Below, one piece after another: positions 27,177 to 36,180 of a stretch of 64,000 bases of DNA (position 1 is the stretch's first letter; every line of letters starts with the position of its first letter). This stretch comes from JACCXG01 sp963785755. GTDB taxonomy: Bacteria > Acidobacteriota > Vicinamibacteria > Vicinamibacterales > 2-12-FULL-66-21. The stretch lies in the NCBI GenBank assembly GCA_963785755.1, contig CAWAXG010000002.1, positions 620,001 through 684,000 of the forward strand, in the 5' to 3' direction. The translations under genes were made by a program, and so were the position numbers. Under the pieces are notes generated by a model. That model did no database searches, was not told where the DNA came from, and saw only the letters and a program-made list of their open reading frames with translations.

Positions 27177-27491
27177 ATGGCTGGACCCGATCGTCAGACA
27201 TCTGGCGAAGTCCTCGAACGAACGCGGCAGGAGACGAAAAAACCTGAGCTCTACAAGGTCCTGCTGCTGAACGACGACTACACCACGATGGATTTCGTGG
27301 TGGACGTCCTCGAGACGATCTTCCACAAACAGCCGGCCGAGGCGCACCGCATCATGATGATGGTGCACACGCAGGGGAAAGGGCTGTGCGGTCTCTACCC
27401 GTTTGAAGTGGCGGAGACGAAGGTCGCCACGGTCATCGAACGGGCGCGCGCAAACGGCTTTCCATTGCTGGCCGCGATGGAGCCGGAGTAG
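27177..27491 (+). CDS. clpS: ATP-dependent Clp protease adaptor ClpS
   Basis: This 104-residue adaptor recognises N-degron substrates and hands them to ClpA. The conserved core is LYKVLLLNDDYTTMDFVVDVLETIF, HRIMMMVHTQGKGLCGLYPFEVAETKV and ANGFPL, including the Asn-Asp-Asp pocket and the His/Met residues that read the N-terminal amino acid. A TACAAT hexamer at 27158 lies just upstream of ATG 27177. clpA follows 27 bases later. Confidence 0.95.
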   Translation: MAGPDRQTSGEVLERTRQETKKPELYKVLLLNDDYTTMDFVVDVLETIFHKQPAEAHRIMMMVHTQGKGLCGLYPFEVAETKVATVIERARANGFPLLAAMEPE

Positions 27492-27518
27492 TTTTTTCGG
27501 GGGTCATAACGAGAGGTC

Positions 27519-29867
27519 ATGTTCAGTCCAGCGCTGGAGATCGTGCTCACCGTCGCCTACCGCGAGGCGACATCGCGGAGGCATACGCACCTCACGCTGG
27601 AACACCTGCTGTACGCGCTTGCGCACGATCCCGACGGGGAACGGATCCTGGCGGCGTGCGGCGCTGATCTCCCGCAGCTCCGCAAGGATCTCGACAAATA
27701 CCTCAAGGAGTCGGTCGAGCAGTTCGGCCGCGGCCAGCAGAAGGAGCCCGAGCAGACGCTGGCGTTCCGCCGCGTGCTGCAGACCGCGGTGCTGCACGTC
27801 CAGAGCGCCGGGCGGCAGGAGGTGCAATCGGGCGACGTGCTGGCGGCCACACTGCAGCAGAACAAGTCGTACGCCGCGCAGCTGCTCGCCGCGCAAGGCG
27901 TGACGCGGCTGGACGTGCTCGAGTACATCACGCACGGCATCAGCAAGGTTCCACCGGCCGCGCCGCGGGGAGATGAAGAACCCGGCGGCGATGCCGAGGC
28001 CGGAGCGGGCCAGGCCGGCACCGCGACGTCGCGCGACCCGCTGTCCGCATACGCGATGAACCTGACGACGCGCGCGCGGGCCGGCGAGCTGGATCCGCTG
28101 ATCGGCCGGCTGACCGAGCTCGAACGGACGATGGAGATTCTCTGCCGCCGAAGGAAGAACAACCCGGTGTTCGTCGGTGATGCCGGCGTCGGCAAGACCG
28201 CGCTGGCCGAGGGACTCGCGACGCGCCTGCTGTCCGACGACGTGCCCGAGCTGCTCGAGGGGGCGGAGGTCTTCTCGCTCGACACGGGAGCGCTGCTCGC
28301 AGGAACCAGGTTCCGCGGTGACTTCGAAGAACGGTTCAAGGCGGTCATCGCCGCGCTCTCGAAGCGCCGGATGCCCATCCTGTTCATCGACGAAATCCAC
28401 TCGACGGTCGGTGCCGGCGCCACCACCGGCGGCACGATGGATCTCGCGACCCTGATCAAGCCCATTCTCACCGCCGGGCAGCTCCGCGTCGTCGGCTCGA
28501 CGACGCACGAAGAGTTCAAGCACATCGAGAAGGACCGCGCGCTCGCGCGGCGGCTGCAGAAGATCACAATAGACGAGCCGTCGATTCCCGAGACGGTGAA
28601 GATTCTCGAAGGGCTCCGATCGCGCTACGAGTCGCATCACCGGGTGAAGTTCGCGGACGACGCGCTCGAGACCGCGGCGAAGCTCGCCGCGCGGCATCTG
28701 CGCGACTACAAGCTGCCGGACAGCGCGATCGACGTGCTCGACGAAGCCGGCGCCCGCGTGCGGCTGCGTCAGGCCAGGGTCCGCCCGCAGGATGGTCCGC
28801 CCGCCGAGATTGCCATCATCGACGTCGGAGCCGCCGAAATCGAAGAGGTCGTCGCGCGCATCGCGCGGATCCCAGCCAAGCAGGCGTCATCGTCGGATCG
28901 CGATCGGCTGCGCACGCTCGAGGAGGCGCTCGGCCGCGTGGTGTTCGGTCAGGAACAGGCCGTGGGAACAGTCGCGCGCGCCATCAAGCGATCGCGCGCC
29001 GGTCTGGGTCAACCCGAAAGGCCCGCCGGCTGCTTCCTGTTCAGCGGTCCTACCGGCGTCGGCAAGACCGAGCTGGCGAAACAGCTCGCGCTGCACCTCG
29101 GCAACGAGTTCATCCGCTTCGACATGAGTGAGTACATGGAGAAGCATGCCGTCGCGAGGCTGATCGGCGCGCCGCCCGGCTACGTCGGCTTCGAACAAGG
29201 CGGACTGCTGGTCGACGCGGTGCGGCAGCATCCGTATGCGGTGCTGTTGCTCGACGAGATCGAGAAGGCACACCCCGACATCTTCAACATCCTGCTCCAG
29301 GTGATGGACCACGCGACCCTGACCGACAACAACGGGCGCAAGGCGGACTTCCGCCAGGTCGTGCTGATCATGACCTCGAACGCCGGCTCACGCGAGCTGA
29401 GTGTGGGAACAATCGGCTTCTGGGAGGCTGGCACGGAACGGACCGTCGACGCGCGGCAGAAGTCGGCGCAACAGCGGTCGAAGCAGGCGATCGAAAAAGT
29501 CTTCAGCCCGGAGTTCCGCAACCGGCTCGACGCGATCGTCTCGTTCGGTCCGCTCACACCGTCGGTAATGGAAACGATCGTCGAGAAGTTCATCCTGCAG
29601 CTGGAAGCGCAGCTGGCCGAGCGCCGCGTCGCGATCACCCTGCAGCCCGAAGCGCGGGAGTGGCTCGCGGCCAAGGGGTACGATCCCATCTACGGCGCGC
29701 GTCCGCTCGGCCGCGTCATCCAGACCGAAGTCCGCGATCCGCTGACCGACGAGATTCTCTTCGGCCAGCTCGAGAGCGGCGGCACGGTCACGATCGATCT
29801 GAAGGATGGAAAGCTCGCGTTCACCTACGTGCCGAAGACCGAACCGGCCGTGAAGAGCGAGGCATGA
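27519..29867 (+). CDS. clpA: ATP-dependent Clp protease ATP-binding subunit ClpA
   Basis: This is a 782-residue AAA+ unfoldase that feeds substrates to ClpP. It has an N-domain (FSPALEIVLTVAYREATSRRHTHLTLEHLLYAL), a first AAA module with Walker A GDAGVGKTALAEGLA (about residue 222) and IDEIHSTVGAG, and a second module with GPTGVGKTELAKQL (about residue 511), LLDEIEKAHPDI and the ClpP-docking region. There is no long coiled-coil middle domain, so it is ClpA and not ClpB. The gene is intact. clpP is not adjacent. Confidence 0.95.
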   Translation: MFSPALEIVLTVAYREATSRRHTHLTLEHLLYALAHDPDGERILAACGADLPQLRKDLDKYLKESVEQFGRGQQKEPEQTLAFRRVLQTAVLHVQSAGRQEVQSGDVLAATLQQNKSYAAQLLAAQGVTRLDVLEYITHGISKVPPAAPRGDEEPGGDAEAGAGQAGTATSRDPLSAYAMNLTTRARAGELDPLIGRLTELERTMEILCRRRKNNPVFVGDAGVGKTALAEGLATRLLSDDVPELLEGAEVFSLDTGALLAGTRFRGDFEERFKAVIAALSKRRMPILFIDEIHSTVGAGATTGGTMDLATLIKPILTAGQLRVVGSTTHEEFKHIEKDRALARRLQKITIDEPSIPETVKILEGLRSRYESHHRVKFADDALETAAKLAARHLRDYKLPDSAIDVLDEAGARVRLRQARVRPQDGPPAEIAIIDVGAAEIEEVVARIARIPAKQASSSDRDRLRTLEEALGRVVFGQEQAVGTVARAIKRSRAGLGQPERPAGCFLFSGPTGVGKTELAKQLALHLGNEFIRFDMSEYMEKHAVARLIGAPPGYVGFEQGGLLVDAVRQHPYAVLLLDEIEKAHPDIFNILLQVMDHATLTDNNGRKADFRQVVLIMTSNAGSRELSVGTIGFWEAGTERTVDARQKSAQQRSKQAIEKVFSPEFRNRLDAIVSFGPLTPSVMETIVEKFILQLEAQLAERRVAITLQPEAREWLAAKGYDPIYGARPLGRVIQTEVRDPLTDEILFGQLESGGTVTIDLKDGKLAFTYVPKTEPAVKSEA

Positions 29868-29932
29868 GCGGAGGACGCCTGCCCGCCGTGCTTTAGCGGA
29901 GGCTGGTCAGCCCTGCCTCGTAATCAGCCGAA

Positions 29933-30523
29933 ATGTCCGACAAAGAATTCGAAGTCCCCGTCAAAGTCGTCGACCGCCGCTGGTGGGTCAATCAGGAGCA
30001 GCAGGCCGGCGGCCCCACGGCCACGACGCCGTCGCTGAAGCCGACCTACGTCGAAGAGCTCGAGCAGCAGCTCGCGCAGAAGGACACGCAGCTGCAGGAT
30101 GCGATCGCGCGGTACCGCCAGGCATCCTCCGAGTTCGACGACTCGCGCCTTCGCCTGCGGCGCGAGATCTCGAAGGACATCGAGCGCGCCAGGCGCGAGG
30201 TCCTCGCTGAACTGCTCGAGGTCGTCGACAATCTGGATCGCGCGCTCGACGCTAGAGCGGGATCGAGCGCGGACCAGATGGACGCGCTGCTCCAGGGCGT
30301 GGAGCTGGTGCGCCGGCAGTTCCTCGCGAAGCTCGAAGGATTCGGGGTCAAGCGAATTGCCTCGGAGGGGCTGCCGTTCGACCCATCCGTGCATGAGGCC
30401 ATATCGACCGTCCCGGCCGCGACACCCGAGCAGGACGGGACCGTCGTGGGCGTGGTTCGCCATGGATATCGCATCGGCGACGAGGTCCTGCGCCCGGCTG
30501 CCGTCGCCGTCGCCAAGAGCTGA
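29933..30523 (+). CDS. grpE: GrpE-family nucleotide exchange factor
   Basis: This is a 196-residue protein. A variable N-terminus (KVVDRRWWVNQEQQ) leads into a long coiled coil (about residues 40-95, heavily charged). The GrpE beta domain follows: DNLDRALD, GVELVRRQFLAKLEGFGVKRI, FDPSVHEAISTV and the signature VVRHGYRIGDEVLRPAAVAVAK. It would release ADP from DnaK. No dnaK or dnaJ is next to it; it instead follows clpS-clpA by 65 bases, with a REP-like CTGCCCGCC element in the spacer. It may be a second GrpE-like copy dedicated to a Clp-linked chaperone. Confidence 0.85.
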   Translation: MSDKEFEVPVKVVDRRWWVNQEQQAGGPTATTPSLKPTYVEELEQQLAQKDTQLQDAIARYRQASSEFDDSRLRLRREISKDIERARREVLAELLEVVDNLDRALDARAGSSADQMDALLQGVELVRRQFLAKLEGFGVKRIASEGLPFDPSVHEAISTVPAATPEQDGTVVGVVRHGYRIGDEVLRPAAVAVAKS

Positions 30524-31788
30524 CGCGCATCGCCCGCATCATCCTCGCGGTCTTCGGGTCGCTCGGCGACGTCCACCCGGTGGTTGCCGTGGCGCTGGAA
30601 CTGAAGCGGCGCGGGCATCAGCCGGTGCTCGCCACCGCCGAGTACTATCGCGACAAGATCTCGTCCGCCGGTCTCGACTTCCTTCCGCTTCGTCCGAATC
30701 TCACACCCGCTGACAAGGACCTGCTGCGCCAGACCATGGATGAACGCAGCGGACCGGAATACCTGCTGCGAACGGTGATGATGCCGGCCCTGCGCGACAC
30801 CTTCACGGATCTTCGTCAAGCCGTAGAGGGCGCCGACGTGCTGGTCGCCACCGATCTGCTCTATGCGGGGCCGATTGTCGCCGATGCGGTCGGCATTCCC
30901 TGGATAGCCATGACGATGGCGCCGATGACGTTCCTGTCGGCGTACGACCCTCCCGCGCTGACGCCCGCGCCGTGGCTGGTGCAGCTCGCCAGGTTCTCAC
31001 GGCCCGCATACGCCGCTTTCCTGCGATTCGCGCGATGGTCGACACGGCACTGGGGGGCGCCGGTCTACGAGCTGCGTCGGGAACTGGGACTGCCTCGGGG
31101 GCTCGAACCGCTGTTCGGCGCGCGAGCGAACGCCGATGCGCTGCTCGGCATGTTCTCCCCCCTCGTCGGCGCTCCTCAGCCGGACTGGCCGGCGAATGCG
31201 CGAACCGCCGGCTTCGCGTTCTACGATCGACACGAGCCGATGCCGCGATCGCTGAGCGATTTCCTCGACGCGGGCGATCCACCCATCGTTTTCACGCTGG
31301 GGTCCGCTGCGGTATTCGATCCGGGCGCGTTCTTCCGCCACAGCGCCGAGGCGGCCCGCCGCCTCGAAAGGCGCGCGGTCCTGCTGGTCGGACCGGATCC
31401 CGAGAACATTCCGCAGTCCGATGCCGATCTCGCAATCGTCAGCTATGCGCCGTTTTCGGAGCTGTTTCCCCGCGCCGCCGCCGTGGTGCATCAGGGCGGG
31501 ATCGGCACGACCGCGCAGGTATTACGCGCCGGGCGCCCGATGGTGATCGTTCCCTTCAGCCACGATCAGCCTGACAACGCGGCGCGAATGGTCCGGCTGG
31601 GAGTTGCGCGGACCATCAGACGCGGGGACTATTCGGCCACGACGGCCGCTGCGGCGCTCGAGTCGCTGCTGAGCGATCCGTCGTACTCGAAAAACGCGCG
31701 GGAGGCCGCGGTGCGGCTGCGCGATGAGGATGGGGCGGCAAGGGCCGCGGACGTGATTGAAGCGATCGCGGGTCGAGGACGGGAGTGA
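30520..31788 (+). CDS. UGT-like glycosyltransferase (GT1/GT28 type)
   Basis: This two-Rossmann-domain glycosyltransferase uses nucleotide sugars. The N-terminal strand RIILAVFGSLGDVHPVVAVALELKRRGH and the C-terminal donor site (VVHQGGIGTTAQVLRAGRPMVIVPFSHDQPDNA) match sterol/macrolide-type UDP-glycosyltransferases. GTG at 30580 would remove the first beta strand. The frame is open upstream to a CTG at 30520 that overlaps the grpE stop, so initiation is probably at CTG or at a start codon lost to a base error. The product is about 420 residues. Acceptor unknown, perhaps a lipid or secondary metabolite. It converges on the GH20 gene. Confidence 0.82.
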   Translation: MTRIARIILAVFGSLGDVHPVVAVALELKRRGHQPVLATAEYYRDKISSAGLDFLPLRPNLTPADKDLLRQTMDERSGPEYLLRTVMMPALRDTFTDLRQAVEGADVLVATDLLYAGPIVADAVGIPWIAMTMAPMTFLSAYDPPALTPAPWLVQLARFSRPAYAAFLRFARWSTRHWGAPVYELRRELGLPRGLEPLFGARANADALLGMFSPLVGAPQPDWPANARTAGFAFYDRHEPMPRSLSDFLDAGDPPIVFTLGSAAVFDPGAFFRHSAEAARRLERRAVLLVGPDPENIPQSDADLAIVSYAPFSELFPRAAAVVHQGGIGTTAQVLRAGRPMVIVPFSHDQPDNAARMVRLGVARTIRRGDYSATTAAAALESLLSDPSYSKNAREAAVRLRDEDGAARAADVIEAIAGRGRE

Positions 31789-31792
31789 TCCT

Positions 31793-33373
31793 CTACCACG
31801 GGACCTCCGGCGCGCGATAGAAATTGATCCCGAGCGCCGACCACCGAGGCGCCTGTCGACCGAGCCGCACCCTGAACTCCTCCCAGCTGCGGCGATCGCC
31901 GCGGGACCACCCGACTTCCGCGAGCGCAGCGAGGCGTGGGAAGGCCAGGAACTCGGCATCGCGGATGCCCGCGACCGTCTCGGTCCAGAGCGGCGCCTCG
32001 ACACCGAGGATGGCGGATTCCGGCACGCCCTCTGCGGCTGCCGCGGGGTCCCAGTCGTACGAGCGCCGCACGTCGATCAATGCCGCCCAGGAGAGCCCGA
32101 TCGGCGTGGACGCGTCGTACTTCATGTCGAGGTAGGTCCGATCGGCCGGCGACATGATCACCTTCACGCCCTTCGCCACCGCCTCTTTCGGCGTGGTCTT
32201 GGGCCGCCAATGCTGGACGATCGAGCTTGCCACCAGCCGGGCCGGCGCGATCTCGTCCCAGCCGATCATCTGCTTCTGGTGTTTCTGGACGATCGTCTGC
32301 ACGCGTTCGATGAACTGGACGTATTGCGCCGGCGTCAGCGTCTTCACCTCGTCGCCGCCGACGTGAAAATACGGTCCCGGCGTCATCGCCGCAATCTCCC
32401 GCACCACGTCGTCGATGAACCTGTAGGTGATCTCCTTCTCGACGCAGAGCGCGCTGAAGCCGACTTCGATCCCGGTGAACATGGCCGGTGCCTTGCCGCT
32501 GCAATTCAGCTCGGCATAGGACGCGAGTGCCGCGTTCGTGTGGCCGGGCATGTCGATCTCCGGCACGATCGTAATGAAGCGATCCGCCGCGTAGGCCACG
32601 AGATCGGCGAACTGCTGCTGCGAATAGAAGCCTCCGGGCCCGCCTCCGACCTCGGTGGTGCCGCCGTGCGCGGTGAGGTTCGGCCACGACTTGATCTCGA
32701 TCCGCCAGCCCTGATCGTCGGCAAGGTGCAGATGCAGGCGGTTCATTTTGTGCAGCGCGATGAGATCGATGTAGCGTTTCACCTCTTCGATCGAGAGGAA
32801 GTGGCGCGCGACGTCGAGCATGGCGCCGCGCCAGACGAAGCGGGGGCGGTCGACGATCCGTCCGCCCGGTACACGGAGCGGACGCGTCTTGTCGAACCTC
32901 GCCGCCGCGTGCTCGACGAACGGCGGCAGCAGCTGCCTGAACGTCTGAACGCCGTAGAACACGCCGGCGGGGGTCCTGCCTTTGATGGTGGCCCGTGCCG
33001 GCATCATCGTGATCTCGTACGCCTCATCGCCGGCTTCGGAGACGTCGCCGAGCTGAAGTGCGATCACGCTCTCAGCCGCGGCGCCATCCTGCGGCGCCAC
33101 ACGCAGCGGCTCGGGACCCGCAGACAAACCGACAACGCCGGCCAGCGCACGCCCGATGCGCAAGAGTCTTTCGTCTCCCGCAGGAACGCTGATGATCGTC
33201 GCTGAGGTGATCGCGAAGTCGTTCCCCGTGGAGAGCTCGACGAGAACAGGAAGTGGAATCAATTGGTGCATCGGAGTCGGCGGCCGGGTTGATGGTGTTG
33301 GCGTGACGGCCGTCTTGCCGGCGCACGCGGAGACGAGCAGCGTCACAACCAGGGTCGTGACTGTCTGGCGCAT
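31793..33373 (-). CDS. Lipoprotein beta-N-acetylhexosaminidase (GH20)
   Basis: This 526-residue exo-hexosaminidase removes terminal GlcNAc or GalNAc from chitin oligomers, peptidoglycan or glycans. The lipobox LLVSAC places it on the cell envelope. The N-terminal GH20b domain leads into the TIM barrel: RGAMLDVARHFLS, MNRLHLHLADDQGWRIEI, IVPEIDMPGH and the catalytic pair in HVGGDE (about residues 336-341). The C-terminal EAPLWTE and AFPRLAALAEVGWS complete the active site. Its ATG lies exactly six bases after a TATCCT hexamer with no ribosome site between, so a leaderless transcript is likely. Confidence 0.93.
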   Translation of the reverse strand: MRQTVTTLVVTLLVSACAGKTAVTPTPSTRPPTPMHQLIPLPVLVELSTGNDFAITSATIISVPAGDERLLRIGRALAGVVGLSAGPEPLRVAPQDGAAAESVIALQLGDVSEAGDEAYEITMMPARATIKGRTPAGVFYGVQTFRQLLPPFVEHAAARFDKTRPLRVPGGRIVDRPRFVWRGAMLDVARHFLSIEEVKRYIDLIALHKMNRLHLHLADDQGWRIEIKSWPNLTAHGGTTEVGGGPGGFYSQQQFADLVAYAADRFITIVPEIDMPGHTNAALASYAELNCSGKAPAMFTGIEVGFSALCVEKEITYRFIDDVVREIAAMTPGPYFHVGGDEVKTLTPAQYVQFIERVQTIVQKHQKQMIGWDEIAPARLVASSIVQHWRPKTTPKEAVAKGVKVIMSPADRTYLDMKYDASTPIGLSWAALIDVRRSYDWDPAAAAEGVPESAILGVEAPLWTETVAGIRDAEFLAFPRLAALAEVGWSRGDRRSWEEFRVRLGRQAPRWSALGINFYRAPEVPW

Positions 33374-33385
33374 GGCGAGAGGATA
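33374..33385 (-). promoter_or_regulatory. TATCCT-N6-ATG leaderless promoter (GH20 gene)
   Basis: The coding-strand hexamer TATCCT (33385 to 33380) is followed by CTCGCC and then ATG at 33373. A transcript started about seven bases after the -10 would begin at the start codon. Confidence 0.55.
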
Positions 33386-33406
33386 TCAGGGCGTGTCGGC
33401 AGGGAG

Positions 33407-34216
33407 ATGGCGTTCCGGACGGGGCCGGGCGATCATCATGACGTGAGCCTTGGCAGGATCGGCGGCGTGCTGACCGCGCTCCGGCGCTTTCTTACTCCGC
33501 GGCGCGCCCGCCGTGAGGCGGTTCTCACGGCGCCGGTTCCCCGCCCGTGGCTGGAGTTCCTCGAGGCGCGATCGGATCACTACCGGCGTCTGCCCCTCCC
33601 CTACCGCAGCGAGTTCCAGAATCAACTCCGGATATTTCTGTCAGAGAAGCGCATTACCGGGGTGCACATCGCCATCACCGACGAGATCAGGCTGCTCGTC
33701 GCGGTCTCGGCCGTCACGCTGACGGTCGGCTGGCCCGGCTATACGTGGGATCGGCTGGCCGAAGTAATCGTGTACCCCGACAACTTCGACCGTGACTACC
33801 GCCTCGGCCGCCCTGTTCTCGCGGGTCAGGCACACCCCTGGGGCGTGGTGATTCTCTCCGCTCCTGCCCTGTTTCGCAGCTTTGACGAGTCGCACGACGA
33901 CAATCACCTCGGCTACCACGAGTTCGCGCATCTCTTCGATCGCTCGCAGACGGGTGGGATTCCCGTCCACCTGTCCGACGAGGCGATCCGGCGGTGGGTG
34001 GCGATTATGCGGCGCGAAGACGAGCGGCTTCGGAACGGGACGTCCGTGCTGAATCCGTATGCGCTGTCCGCCCCGAACGAGCTGTTCGCGGTCGCGGTCG
34101 AGACGTTCTTCCAGCGACCGGTCGCCTTGATGGATGCACACCTCGAGCTCTATTCGTTTCTCGCGGGCTATTTCCAGCAGGATCCGGCGGTGTGGGCCCG
34201 GGGGTCGCCGGCGTAG
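33407..34216 (+). CDS. MtfA-like zinc peptidase
   Basis: This is a cytoplasmic metallopeptidase of up to 269 residues, resembling E. coli MtfA, which cleaves peptides and modulates the PTS regulator Mlc. LPLPYRSEFQNQLRIFLSEKRITGVHIAITDEIRLLVAVSA and the zinc site YHEFAHLFD (HExxH, about residue 171) followed by NELFAVAVETFFQRP are the family signatures. GTG at 33443 (SLGRIGGVL) is an alternative start that removes a non-conserved leader. It stands between the GH20 and fmdB genes; no PTS genes are visible. Confidence 0.85.
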   Translation: MAFRTGPGDHHDVSLGRIGGVLTALRRFLTPRRARREAVLTAPVPRPWLEFLEARSDHYRRLPLPYRSEFQNQLRIFLSEKRITGVHIAITDEIRLLVAVSAVTLTVGWPGYTWDRLAEVIVYPDNFDRDYRLGRPVLAGQAHPWGVVILSAPALFRSFDESHDDNHLGYHEFAHLFDRSQTGGIPVHLSDEAIRRWVAIMRREDERLRNGTSVLNPYALSAPNELFAVAVETFFQRPVALMDAHLELYSFLAGYFQQDPAVWARGSPA

Positions 34217-34337
34217 TCGATTCAGAAAGGTGACCGTTGTAAACCAGTCATCGTGGCGAGCTCCCCGAAGAAACGGTCAACACGGCCACGGCACCTCGCG
34301 ACCGGCCAACCGAAAACGCCAGCCTCATGTTTCGCGC

Positions 34338-34349
34338 TACACTGTCTTC
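34338..34349 (+). promoter_or_regulatory. TACACT-N6-ATG leaderless promoter (fmdB-like gene)
   Basis: TACACT at 34338-34343 is followed by GTCTTC and ATG at 34350, the same six-base spacing as at several other starts in this window, and no Shine-Dalgarno is present. Confidence 0.5.
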
Positions 34350-34580
34350 ATGCCACTTTTCGAGTATCAATGCGGAGATTGCGAACAGGAGTTCGAGGCG
34401 TTCGTCACCGCCGACCGCAAGGCCGAGTGCCCGGCGTGCCACGGGGAAAACCTCAGGAAGCTGCTGTCGAGCCCGGGAATGGTTGGCGCGGCAAACGGCA
34501 GCCGCCGCGACGCCTCAGCACCAATGCCCGGCCGATGCGGCGCCGGCGGCGCGCACTGCGCCTGCCGCAGCGACCACTGA
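34350..34580 (+). CDS. FmdB-family zinc ribbon protein
   Basis: This is a 76-residue protein. MPLFEYQCGDCEQEFEAFV and AECPACHGENLRKLLSSPGMV form the two CxxC pairs of the FmdB regulatory-protein/zinc-ribbon family. A Cys-containing Gly/Arg tail (GRCGAGGAHCAC) follows, as in many family members. Function is uncertain in most bacteria; the name comes from a methanol dehydrogenase/formamidase regulator. It has its own promoter-like hexamer and no close neighbours in the same operon. Confidence 0.8.
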   Translation: MPLFEYQCGDCEQEFEAFVTADRKAECPACHGENLRKLLSSPGMVGAANGSRRDASAPMPGRCGAGGAHCACRSDH

Positions 34581-34723
34581 CGTCATAGTCCGATCCGTAT
34601 TGGGGCGCGCGAAAACGTTCGACCGCGCGCCGGAAATACGATCTTCGTCCGGACGACCCGCGCACCGTCTCCCCCTCGTAGTCCCCGCCTGCCTGTGCTA
34701 TCGTGCGGCGCAACGCGCCGCCG

Positions 34724-34804
34724 GTTGAACCTTGAACCTTTGAACCTTTGAACTTTTTGAACCCGAACCCCTGAACCCGTGAACCCTTGAACTCCTGAAC
34801 CTTT
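34724..34804 (+). repeat. TTGAACC phrase repeat
   Basis: The second half of the 232-base spacer before pmbA consists of TTGAACCTTTGAACCTTT, GAACCCCTGAACCCGTGAAC and CTTGAACTCCTGAAC phrases. The reverse complement of this family lies at 44034-44087. Bases 34581-34723 hold no gene that I can see. Confidence 0.88.
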
Positions 34805-34812
34805 AATCCAGC

Positions 34813-36165
34813 ATGTTTTCGCGAGATCAAGTCAAAGCCATCACCGACAAGGTCATCGACATGGCGAAGGCCGACGCCGTCGAGGTCGAGTTCAACGGCG
34901 GTGAGCGTTCGGCGACCCGGTTCGCCAACTCGAACATCACGGCGAACATGGTCCAGTTCGATCGCACCGTCTCGCTGACCATCCATCTCGGCAACAAGTC
35001 CGGAACGGCCACGGTCCGCGACGTCGACGACGCGACGTTGAAGCAGGCGGTGGCGGATGCGCAGAAGCGAGCGGAGGAGGCCCGCGAGAGCACCGAGCCC
35101 CCCGTCCTGCTCGGACCGCAGGAGTACGAGCCGGTCGAGGCGGCTTTGCCCAGCGGGATCAACTACGGTCCGGCCGAACGCGCGAAGGCCGTACGCCAGA
35201 GCCTCGATATCTGTAGCAAGAAGGGAGTCCTCGGCTCGGGCTACATCCCGAAGTCGCATCTGACGACCTGCTCGGCCAACTCCAAGGGACTCTTCGCTTA
35301 TTACCAATACGCCGAGGCGAGCTTCATCCTCACGGTCCGCACGAAAGACGGCGCCGGCTCGGGCTGGGCAGGCATTACCGGGGTCAAGGACACGAGCCTG
35401 ATCGACGCCGCGCAGCTCACCGAGACCGCGGCTGACAAAGCGATCAAGAGCCAGAAGGCACGCGCCCTGGAGCCCGGACGGTACACCGTGATCCTCGAGC
35501 CGCGGCCCGCGGCGCGGTTCCTGTCGCTGATGCTGGGGCTGTTCACGGCGCGCACCGCGGAGGGCCCGGTCGGCAATTACTTCAGCGGCAAGGAACGCGG
35601 TACGACCAAAGTCGGCGAGAAGGTCTTCAGCGAGATGTTCACGCTGCGGAGCGATATCGGCAACCCGATTCTGCGCCAGACGCCGGTCGGCGCCGATGGA
35701 GCGGCCGCGCGCGACGTCCCCTGGATCGAAAAAGGCGTCCTCAAGAACCTGTATTACGACCGCCAGTGGGCGACCAGACAGAAGAAGGAGCCGACGCCGA
35801 GCACCGTCAACAACAGCCTGGTCATGGAAGGCTCGGACATGACGGTGGAACAGATGATCAAGAGCACCCGGCGCGGTCTGCTGGTCACGTTCTTCTGGTA
35901 CATCCGCGCCGTCGATCAACCGACGCTGCTGAACACCGGGATGACTCGCGACGGGCTGTTCCTGATCGAGAACGGCGAAATCGCGGGTCCGGTGCAGAAC
36001 TTCCGCTGGAACATGTCGCCGATTGTCGGGTTCAACAACATCACAGCGGTAGGCAAACCGTCCCCGATTCACACCGGCGAGTCCTACGACGGCCCCGGCA
36101 CGGCGCTGGTACCGCCGGTGCGGATGGAGGATTTCTACATGACCTCGGTATCGCCGGCGGTGTAG
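34813..36165 (+). CDS. PmbA/TldE-like subunit of the TldD/PmbA metalloprotease
   Basis: This 450-residue partner subunit of the TldD/PmbA peptidase is known from microcin B17 maturation and CcdA degradation. DAVEVEFNGGERSATRFANSNITANM is the typical N-terminus; GYIPKSHLTTCSANSKGLFAYYQYAEASFILTVRTKDGAGSGWAG and the C-terminal WYIRAVDQPTLLNTGMTRDGLFLIENGEI are characteristic. It lacks the HExxxH zinc motif, as expected for the E subunit. No export signal is seen, in contrast to the TldD-like partner downstream. The two are separated by a long phrase repeat. Confidence 0.85.
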   Translation: MFSRDQVKAITDKVIDMAKADAVEVEFNGGERSATRFANSNITANMVQFDRTVSLTIHLGNKSGTATVRDVDDATLKQAVADAQKRAEEARESTEPPVLLGPQEYEPVEAALPSGINYGPAERAKAVRQSLDICSKKGVLGSGYIPKSHLTTCSANSKGLFAYYQYAEASFILTVRTKDGAGSGWAGITGVKDTSLIDAAQLTETAADKAIKSQKARALEPGRYTVILEPRPAARFLSLMLGLFTARTAEGPVGNYFSGKERGTTKVGEKVFSEMFTLRSDIGNPILRQTPVGADGAAARDVPWIEKGVLKNLYYDRQWATRQKKEPTPSTVNNSLVMEGSDMTVEQMIKSTRRGLLVTFFWYIRAVDQPTLLNTGMTRDGLFLIENGEIAGPVQNFRWNMSPIVGFNNITAVGKPSPIHTGESYDGPGTALVPPVRMEDFYMTSVSPAV

Positions 36166-36180
36166 ACGTACTGTCGCTAC

